Source: Gammaproteobacteria bacterium (GTDB taxonomy: Bacteria; Pseudomonadota; Gammaproteobacteria; Steroidobacterales; Steroidobacteraceae). Taken from it: a stretch of 10,546 nucleotides of DNA. Positions 6,117 through 10,546 of the stretch are shown piece by piece. Below the pieces are notes generated by a model. It saw only the letters and a program-made list of their open reading frames with translations, was not told the origin of the DNA and made no database searches. Both the position numbers and the translations under genes were made by a program. Where the stretch lies: positions 1 to 10,546 of the forward strand of contig JAFAVO010000350.1 in assembly GCA_019242385.1 (NCBI GenBank), written 5' to 3'. The first letter of the stretch is position 1. Each line of letters starts with the position of its first letter.

Positions 6117-7145
6117 TTGGCCGACCTGACCGCTGTCACGCAGGAGGCGCTCGCCGAGGTGGCTGCGTGCACCGAGCTCGCGGCGCTCGATGAGGCTCGC
6201 GTGCGCTGGCTGGGAAAGAAGGGCGCACTCACCGAGCAGCTGAAGAGACTGGGTGCGCTGCCCGCGGCGGAGCGGCCTGCCGCCGGCGCACGCATCAACG
6301 TCGCCAAGGAGCAGGTGCAGGCCGCTATCGATGCCCGGCGGGCGGCACTCGAGCGCGCGCACATCGAGCGTGAGCTCACCGCGGGGCGCATCGATGTGAC
6401 GCTGCCGGGCCGGGGAGAGGAGCCGGGTGCGCTGCACCCGGTGACACAGGCGCGGCTGCGCATCGAGACGCTCTTCCGCCGCGCGGGTTTCGAAGTGGCC
6501 ACCGGTCCTGAGATCGAGGACGACTTCCACAACTTCGAGGCGCTCAATATCCCGCCCGACCATCCGGCGCGGGCCATGCACGATACGTTTTATTTTCCGG
6601 ACGGGCGGCTGTTGCGGACACACACGTCGCCGGTGCAGATCCGCGCGCTGCAGAGCCGTGGAGCGCCGCTTGCCATCATCGCGCCCGGGCGCGTCTACCG
6701 CTGCGACTCGGACATGACGCACTCGCCCATGTTCCACCAGCTCGAGGGGCTGGCGGTCGATGAGAACATCAGCTTTGCCAACATGAAGGCGGTGCTGCAC
6801 GGGTTCCTGCAGGCCTTTTTCGAGCGCGATCTCGCCATGCGCCTGCGTCCCTCGTTCTTTCCCTTCACCGAGCCCTCAGCCGAAGTCGACATGTCGTGCG
6901 TGTTCTGCGACGGCGAGGGTTGTCGCGTGTGCAAGCACACCGGCTGGCTCGAGATCTCCGGTTGCGGCATGGTGCATCCGAATGTCCTGCGCGCGAGCGG
7001 TGTCGACCCCGAACGCTACACCGGCTACGCCTTCGGCGCGGGAATCGATCGGCTGGCGATGTTGCGCTACGGAGTCAACGACCTGCGCCTGTTCTTCGAG
7101 AACGACCTGCGCTTCCTCAAGCAGTTCGGCACGTTTCCGGCATGA
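6117..7145 (+). CDS. pheS: Phenylalanyl-tRNA synthetase alpha subunit
   Basis: PheS is the catalytic alpha subunit of the alpha2-beta2 enzyme that charges tRNA-Phe. The 342-residue product has an N-terminal coiled-coil arm (about 1-100) and the class II core with motif 2 (RVYRCDSDMTHSPMFHQLEG from 192) and motif 3 (GAGIDRLAMLRYG from 307). The C terminus matches the E. coli protein (FFENDLRFLKQFG). A Cys-rich loop CVFCDGEGCRVC at 261-272 gives a CxxC-x4-CxxC array that E. coli lacks but that I recall in many other bacterial PheS; it could hold zinc. The start must be TTG at 6117: a stop in frame at 6096-6098 blocks extension, and the next ATG is deep inside. The gap after rplT is 13 nt, so no pheM leader peptide is present. 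It overlaps pheT by 4 nt (ATGA). Confidence 0.97.
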   Translation: MADLTAVTQEALAEVAACTELAALDEARVRWLGKKGALTEQLKRLGALPAAERPAAGARINVAKEQVQAAIDARRAALERAHIERELTAGRIDVTLPGRGEEPGALHPVTQARLRIETLFRRAGFEVATGPEIEDDFHNFEALNIPPDHPARAMHDTFYFPDGRLLRTHTSPVQIRALQSRGAPLAIIAPGRVYRCDSDMTHSPMFHQLEGLAVDENISFANMKAVLHGFLQAFFERDLAMRLRPSFFPFTEPSAEVDMSCVFCDGEGCRVCKHTGWLEISGCGMVHPNVLRASGVDPERYTGYAFGAGIDRLAMLRYGVNDLRLFFENDLRFLKQFGTFPA

Positions 7146-9529
7146 AGATTCCGTACTCCTGGCTCACGGAGTGGACCGCGATCCCCTGGGATGCGCGCGA
7201 GCTCGGCTCGCGGCTCACCATGTCGGGCTTCGAGGTCGAAGCGCTCGAGCCTGCCGCTCCGCCTTTCACCGCTGTGGTGGTCGCCGAGATCCTCGCTGCG
7301 GACCGGCACCCGCAAGCGGATAAGCTCCAGGTGTGCAAGGTGTCGATCGGACGCGGCGCGCCGCTGCAGATCGTGTGCGGCGCGAGCAATGCGCGTCCGG
7401 GCCTGAAGAGCGCGCTCGCGATGGTAGGGGCGCAGTTACCGGGCGAGGTGACGATTGGCGCCGCGAAACTGCGCGGCATGGAATCCCAGGGCATGCTCGC
7501 CTCCGCCCGCGAGCTCGGCCTTGCGGACACTTCGAGCGGCATCCTCGAGCTGCCGGACGATGCGCCGGTCGGAGCCGCATTACGCGAATACCTGAATCTC
7601 GATGAGATGGTGCTCCATCTCAACATCACGCCCAATCGTGGTGATGCCATGTCGGTCCTCGGTGTCGCGCGCGAGGTGGTGGCGCTGAGCGGCGGGTCAC
7701 TGACCGCACCTTCGATCGCCCGGGTCCCCACCCAAGGCTCGGGCAGCTTCCCGGTGCGTCTGGCGGATGCCGCCGGCTGTCCGCGCTTCGCTGGTTGCAT
7801 CGTACGTGGGATCGACAACACCGCCGCCACTCCGCTCTGGATGCGCGAGCGCCTGCGGCGCGCCGGTCTGCGCTCCATCACTCCGGTGGTGGACATCACC
7901 AATTACGTGATGCTCGAGCTCGGGCAGCCGATGCACGCCTACGATCTCGCCAAGCTCAAAGAGGCAATCACGGTGCGCCGGGCGGAGGCCGGGGAAGGAC
8001 TCACACTTCTCGATGGCACCCGCATAACGGCGGCCTCCGATGTACTCGTCATCGCCGACGCGCAGGGACCCGTGGGCCTTGCCGGAATCATGGGTGGCGA
8101 GCGCACTGCCGTGAGCGCGGCCACCACCGATGTCTTCTTCGAGTCCGCTTACTTCGCGCCCGCGGCCGTACTCGGCCGCGCGCGTCGCTTTGGTCTCACC
8201 ACCGATGCCAGTCAGCGGTTCGAGCGCGGTGTGGATCCTACGCAGCAGGGCCGCGCGATCGAGCGCGCAGTTGCGCTCCTGACTCCGATCACGGGAGGAA
8301 CGGCCGGTCCGATCGAAGTCACCGAGTCCGCGAACCACCTGCCGCGCCGGCCGGCTGTGACGCTGCGTACGACACAGCTGCAGCGCTTGCTAGGGGCAGC
8401 AATTCCGCCCGCAGTGGTGGCGCAGACGCTCGAGCGGCTGCAGATGAAGGTCACGAGTGTGGCCGAGAGCTGGCAAGTCGTCCCGCCCGCGTACCGTTTC
8501 GACATCAGTATCGAAGCCGATCTCATCGAGGAGGTCGCACGGATCGTCGGCTTCCAGGCGATTCCGGAGGCCGATGCGGTCGAGCCGCAGCGCTTCCGTC
8601 GCCTCCCTGCGGATCGTCCGGCCGAAGCCGCGGTGCTCGAGGCTCTCGTCGCGCGCGGATATACCGAGGCGATTACTTATTCCTTCGTGGATCCAGCGCT
8701 CCAGAGCACGCTGTTCCCGGATGTGCCCGCGGCGGTGCTGTCCAACCCCATCGCGAGCGACCTCTCGGTCATGCGGGTTTCGCTGTGGCCGGGATTGTTG
8801 CGGGCGGCACTGGAGAATAAGCACCGCCAGGCGGATCGCATCCGCCTGTTCGAGCACGGCACGCGATTTGAAGTGGAGGCGTACGGCACGCGCGAAGTCG
8901 ATAGTCTCGCGGCAATCGCGGTGGGTCCGCGCCTTCCCGAGCAGTGGGGGGTCGCCAAGGAGCAGCGCGCTCCGGTCGACTTCTACGATGTCAAGGGCGA
9001 TGTTGCAGCGCTTCTCGCCGCAACCGGCGATGCCGCTGCCTTCCGCTTCGTAGCGGATGCGCTGCCGGCACTGCATCCGGGACGCGCCGCGCGTGTGCTG
9101 CGGCGCAATCAATCGGTCGGCTGGGTCGGGGAGCTGCACCCCCGGATCGCGCGGGCGCTGGATTTTACATATACGCCGGTGCTGTTCGAGCTCGATGTGG
9201 AAACGGCACTCGCCGTTGCCCGGATCAGCCATGAGGAGATCTCGCGTTTCCCGCAGGTTCGGCGCGATCTTGCAGTCGTCATCGACGAGGAGGTCACTTT
9301 AAGTAGCCTCACCGAGCGTGTAACCTTGGCGGCCTCAAGCCTCCTGCGAGATCTCCGCGTTTTCGATGTGTATCGGGGCCCTGGCCTCGAATCAGGTCGA
9401 AAAAGCGTTGCTTTAGGCTTGATTTTTCAGGACATTTCTCGCACTCTAACGGATGAAGACGTCGAACGCCTCATGGCCTCCGTGGTGGCGGATCTACGCG
9501 AGAATCTCAACGCGAGAATTCGAGAATAA
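7142..9529 (+). CDS. pheT: Phenylalanyl-tRNA synthetase beta subunit
   Basis: PheT is the beta subunit, which binds tRNA-Phe and hydrolyses Tyr-tRNA-Phe. The product is 795 residues, the same as E. coli. Domains in approximate order: N-terminal B1 and an OB-fold tRNA-binding domain (about 39-150, with HPQADKLQVCKV from 56), the B3/B4 editing region (about 210-390, with LDGT and GLAGIMGG), B5 (about 400-475, ending near FDISIEADLIEEVARI), a catalytic-like core (about 480-690), and a C-terminal ferredoxin-like anticodon-binding domain (about 700-795, SRFPQVRRDLAVVID). The ATG at 7142 overlaps the pheS stop, implying translational coupling and matched subunit synthesis. The last 80 codons include AT-rich codons (tta, agt, cta) unlike the rest of the gene, possibly due to signals for ihfA. 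Confidence 0.98.
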   Translation: MKIPYSWLTEWTAIPWDARELGSRLTMSGFEVEALEPAAPPFTAVVVAEILAADRHPQADKLQVCKVSIGRGAPLQIVCGASNARPGLKSALAMVGAQLPGEVTIGAAKLRGMESQGMLASARELGLADTSSGILELPDDAPVGAALREYLNLDEMVLHLNITPNRGDAMSVLGVAREVVALSGGSLTAPSIARVPTQGSGSFPVRLADAAGCPRFAGCIVRGIDNTAATPLWMRERLRRAGLRSITPVVDITNYVMLELGQPMHAYDLAKLKEAITVRRAEAGEGLTLLDGTRITAASDVLVIADAQGPVGLAGIMGGERTAVSAATTDVFFESAYFAPAAVLGRARRFGLTTDASQRFERGVDPTQQGRAIERAVALLTPITGGTAGPIEVTESANHLPRRPAVTLRTTQLQRLLGAAIPPAVVAQTLERLQMKVTSVAESWQVVPPAYRFDISIEADLIEEVARIVGFQAIPEADAVEPQRFRRLPADRPAEAAVLEALVARGYTEAITYSFVDPALQSTLFPDVPAAVLSNPIASDLSVMRVSLWPGLLRAALENKHRQADRIRLFEHGTRFEVEAYGTREVDSLAAIAVGPRLPEQWGVAKEQRAPVDFYDVKGDVAALLAATGDAAAFRFVADALPALHPGRAARVLRRNQSVGWVGELHPRIARALDFTYTPVLFELDVETALAVARISHEEISRFPQVRRDLAVVIDEEVTLSSLTERVTLAASSLLRDLRVFDVYRGPGLESGRKSVALGLIFQDISRTLTDEDVERLMASVVADLRENLNARIRE
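9400..9460 (+). promoter_or_regulatory. AT-rich patch in the 3' end of pheT, possible ihfA promoter region
   Basis: Codons in this segment are AT-rich (aaa, gtt, tta, att, ttt, cta) in an otherwise GC-rich gene. It contains TTGCTT (9408-9413) and TTGATT (9419-9424) as weak -35-like elements, and the minus strand reads AAAAATCAAG, which matches the WATCAA half of the IHF consensus but not its TTR half. In E. coli ihfA is also transcribed from within pheT and is autoregulated by IHF. No convincing -35/-10 pair is seen, so this is only a candidate. Confidence 0.25.
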
Positions 9530-9533
9530 AGAA

Positions 9534-9833
9534 ATGGCCCTGACTAAAGCGGAGATGGCAGAGGCTCTGTTCAACCAGCTCGGTCTGAACAAGCGAGAAG
9601 CCCGCGAGTTGGTGGATCTGTTCTTCGAGGAAGTTCGTGCCGCCCTCTCGGGGGGAGAGCAGGTCAAGCTCTCAGGCTTCGGCAACTTCGATCTGCGCGA
9701 CAAGAACCAGCGTCCCGGTCGCAATCCGAAGACCGGCGAGGAGATCCCGATCAGCGCGCGGCGCGTCGTGACGTTCCGTCCAGGGCAGAAACTGAAGGCA
9801 CGGGTCGAAGCGTATGTTGGAGCCAAAGAATAA
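9534..9833 (+). CDS. ihfA: Integration host factor alpha subunit
   Basis: IHF-alpha forms a heterodimer with IHF-beta, binds specific sites and bends DNA sharply, serving replication, recombination and promoters. The 99-residue product has the E. coli length and is very similar to it: MALTKAEMAEALF, the helical body ELVDLFFEEVRAAL, VKLSGFGNFDLRDKNQRPGRNPKTGE with the intercalating Pro65 at the tip of the DNA-binding arm, and ARRVVTFRPGQKLK. The ATG at 9534 is 4 nt after the pheT stop, and its Shine-Dalgarno element is weak, so coupling to pheT is likely. It overlaps the following merR-like gene by 20 nt. Residues distinguishing alpha from beta and HU, and the pheT linkage, make the alpha assignment firm. 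Confidence 0.98.
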   Translation: MALTKAEMAEALFNQLGLNKREARELVDLFFEEVRAALSGGEQVKLSGFGNFDLRDKNQRPGRNPKTGEEIPISARRVVTFRPGQKLKARVEAYVGAKE

Positions 9834-10170
9834 CGCACAGCTCCCGGTCATCCCGGGCAAGCGTTATTTCACCATCGGCGAGGTGAGCGAGCTCTGCGGC
9901 GTAAAGCCGCACGTGCTGCGCTATTGGGAGCAGGAGTTCCCGCAGCTGAAGCCGGTCAAGCGGCGCGGCAATCGCCGCTACTACCAGCGGCAGGACGTGA
10001 TCGTCATCCGCCAGATCCGCAGTCTGCTCTATGACCAGGGATTCACCATCGGCGGAGCGCGCAACAAGCTCACCGGCGAGGAAGCGCGCACGGATGTGAC
10101 GCAGAGCCAGCAGATCGTCAAGCAATTGCGGGTCGAGCTCGAGGAGCTGATGAGAATCCTGCGGCGCTGA
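9814..10170 (+). CDS. Small MerR-family transcriptional regulator
   Basis: The 118-residue product begins with a short tail and then a MerR-type winged helix-turn-helix: YFTIGEVSELCGVKPHVLRYWEQEF at about 18-42 and the wing RRGNRRYYQRQDV at about 50-62, followed by IRQIRSLLYDQGFTIGGARN. A short helical, likely dimerising segment forms the C terminus (about 95-118, VKQLRVELEELMRIL). No cysteine-based metal site or effector domain follows, so it is not a metal- or redox-sensing MerR. Its gene starts inside the end of ihfA (20-nt overlap) in another frame, implying coupled translation. MerR-like genes at this exact place after ihfA are common in Gamma- and Betaproteobacteria, but I know of no settled function. 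No target site can be named. Confidence 0.92.
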   Translation: MLEPKNNAQLPVIPGKRYFTIGEVSELCGVKPHVLRYWEQEFPQLKPVKRRGNRRYYQRQDVIVIRQIRSLLYDQGFTIGGARNKLTGEEARTDVTQSQQIVKQLRVELEELMRILRR

Positions 10171-10201
10171 AGGCTGCGAGCGAGCAAAACCGCAAAGGGC
10201 G

Positions 10202-10215
10202 TATGATGCGCCCCT
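10202..10215 (+). promoter_or_regulatory. Candidate stable-RNA promoter (-10 and discriminator) of tRNA-Pro
   Basis: TATGAT (10202-10207) matches the -10 consensus at 5 of 6 positions and is followed directly by GCGCCCCTC, very like the GCGCC discriminator of E. coli rrn P1 promoters that gives stringent and growth-rate control. No TTG-type -35 box lies 16-18 nt upstream. Transcription would begin near 10214, about 58 nt before the tRNA. A second -10-like TATAAG at 10255-10260 is closer to the tRNA and could also act. Confidence 0.45.
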
Positions 10216-10240
10216 CGCGCGGAGTGTCCCCATCCGCGCG
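10216..10240 (+). other. Perfect hairpin between merR-like gene and tRNA-Pro
   Basis: CGCGCGGA (10216-10223) pairs over 8 bp with TCCGCGCG (10233-10240) around a 9-nt loop GTGTCCCCA. No T run follows, so it is not a standard intrinsic terminator. It would form the 5' end of the tRNA-Pro precursor if transcription starts near 10214, or the 3' end of the upstream operon message. Either role is inference. Confidence 0.5.
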
Positions 10241-10271
10241 GCCCTGGTCGCACATATAAGAAGAACGGTGT

Positions 10272-10348
10272 CGGAGCGTGGCGCAGCCTGGTAGCGCACT
10301 TGCATGGGGTGCAAGGGGTCCCGAGTTCAAATCTCGGCGCTCCGACCA
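10272..10348 (+). tRNA. tRNA-Pro, anticodon GGG
   Basis: The 77-nt sequence forms a full cloverleaf: acceptor CGGAGCG (10272-10278) with CGCTCCG (10338-10344), a D arm GCGC/GCGC with CCTGGTA, anticodon stem CTTGC/GCAAG with loop ATGGGGT and anticodon GGG at 10306-10308, a T arm CCGAG/CTCGG with TTCAAAT, discriminator A and encoded CCA (10346-10348). The leading C1 paired with G72 is typical of bacterial tRNA-Pro. It reads CCC and CCU. tRNA-Pro(GGG) after ihfA-merR is a conserved arrangement, and tRNA 3' ends are frequent integration sites. No terminator is visible after it. Confidence 0.97.
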
Positions 10349-10394
10349 GTAAAAACAGCCACTTGCGAACTGACCGACTCCTAAAAAGTGTTTT

Positions 10395-10414
10395 GAGGTA
10401 CAGCGCGAGGTACA
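10395..10414 (+). repeat. Direct repeat GAGGTACA x2
   Basis: GAGGTACA occurs at 10395-10402 and again at 10407-10414, with a 12-nt period. The second copy abuts the Shine-Dalgarno sequence AAGGAG (10414-10419) of the following reading frame. Position and spacing (just over one helical turn) would fit a regulator or recombinase binding site, but two copies of 8 bp can also arise by chance. Confidence 0.5.
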
Positions 10415-10428
10415 AGGAGATGGGAATT

Positions 10429-10546
10429 ATGGAACGGGAAGCGATACATCCGGACGAGAGTCTGAAGTTCAGGATCGAGCGCGGCATCCTAGTGACGATT
10501 CTTGCGCTGGCCTGCATCAGTGCCGCAGCTTCCTTTTTTGTGAAGG
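10429..10546 (+). CDS. Hypothetical protein with an N-terminal membrane segment (cut by right edge)
   Basis: Thirty-nine codons of an open frame run to the window edge. The ATG at 10429 is preceded by AAGGAG (10414-10419) with a 9-nt spacer; an in-frame ATG at 10420 is too close to that site. The N terminus is charged (MEREAIHPDESLKFRIERG) and is followed by a hydrophobic stretch of about 20 residues (ILVTILALACISAAASFFV) and a lysine, which looks like a signal-anchor or first transmembrane helix. I do not recognise the family. It begins 80 nt after tRNA-Pro in a stretch of about 46% GC, below the rest of the window, so it may belong to an inserted element. It could also be an ordinary membrane protein, or not a gene; too little is visible. 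Confidence 0.5.
   Translation, partial: MEREAIHPDESLKFRIERGILVTILALACISAAASFFVK

Noticed and set aside
5402..6577. A 391-codon minus-strand frame opposite rpmI, rplT and pheS
   Set aside because: Its composition is skewed to Ser, Ala and Arg and it opposes three firm genes, so it is a codon-bias shadow.
6896..7141. N-terminal extension of pheT into pheS
   Set aside because: The frame is open but the residues are non-conserved and overlap the pheS C terminus. The family N terminus MKIPYSWL begins at 7142.
10378..10397. Terminator after tRNA-Pro
   Set aside because: The possible stem is only AAAA/TTTT plus three base pairs with a bulge, too weak to act as an intrinsic terminator.
1..10546. 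CRISPR array, insertion sequence, toxin-antitoxin or defence cassette
   Set aside because: No regularly spaced repeats, terminal inverted repeats, transposase or defence-type proteins are present; apart from the right edge, all coding space is conserved housekeeping genes.

Overview
The window is about 10.5 kb of GC-rich, densely packed chromosomal core sequence from a proteobacterium. IHF-alpha is 99 residues with only scattered differences from the enterobacterial protein, PheT is 795 residues, and the order thrS-infC-rpmI-rplT-pheS-pheT-ihfA-merR-tRNA-Pro is typical of Gammaproteobacteria and, with longer IHF-alpha, of Betaproteobacteria. I favour a high-GC gammaproteobacterium but cannot name a genus. 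No gene is broken or frameshifted, and no gene-free stretch exceeds 300 bases.

Layout. Positions 1-561 (minus strand) hold the N-terminal 187 codons of a class I aminotransferase of the aspartate aminotransferase type. It diverges from uvrB (plus strand, about 645-2702), with overlapping candidate -10 elements between them. A tRNA-Val(GAC) gene follows (2786-2860), with its own likely promoter and a strong intrinsic terminator. Next come thrS (2977-4905), infC (4909-5430), rpmI (5525-5728), rplT (5741-6103), pheS (6117-7145), pheT (7142-9529), ihfA (9534-9833) and a small MerR-like regulator (9814-10170). tRNA-Pro(GGG) lies at 10272-10348. After it the base composition becomes more AT-rich, and a new reading frame for a small membrane-anchored protein starts at 10429 and runs off the right edge.

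How it works together. The block from thrS to merR is a translation and nucleoid operon: two aminoacyl-tRNA synthetases (Thr and Phe), initiation factor IF3, ribosomal proteins bL35 and bL20, one IHF subunit and a regulator. The genes are 3-13 nt apart or overlap, except for a 94-nt, highly foldable leader before rpmI. The layout suggests several control layers: a near-cognate AUC start on infC (IF3 autocontrol), a structured leader before rpmI (candidate bL20 autocontrol), a promoter-like AT-rich patch inside the 3' end of thrS, and another AT-rich patch inside the 3' end of pheT ahead of ihfA. The enterobacterial pheM attenuator is absent because only 13 nt separate rplT from pheS.

Novelty. 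Most of this region is ordinary housekeeping DNA and I see no new multi-gene system. The points most worth checking are the AUC start of infC, the rpmI leader, the alternative hairpins ahead of thrS, and the composition change with an unrecognised membrane ORF just after tRNA-Pro, a common integration site.
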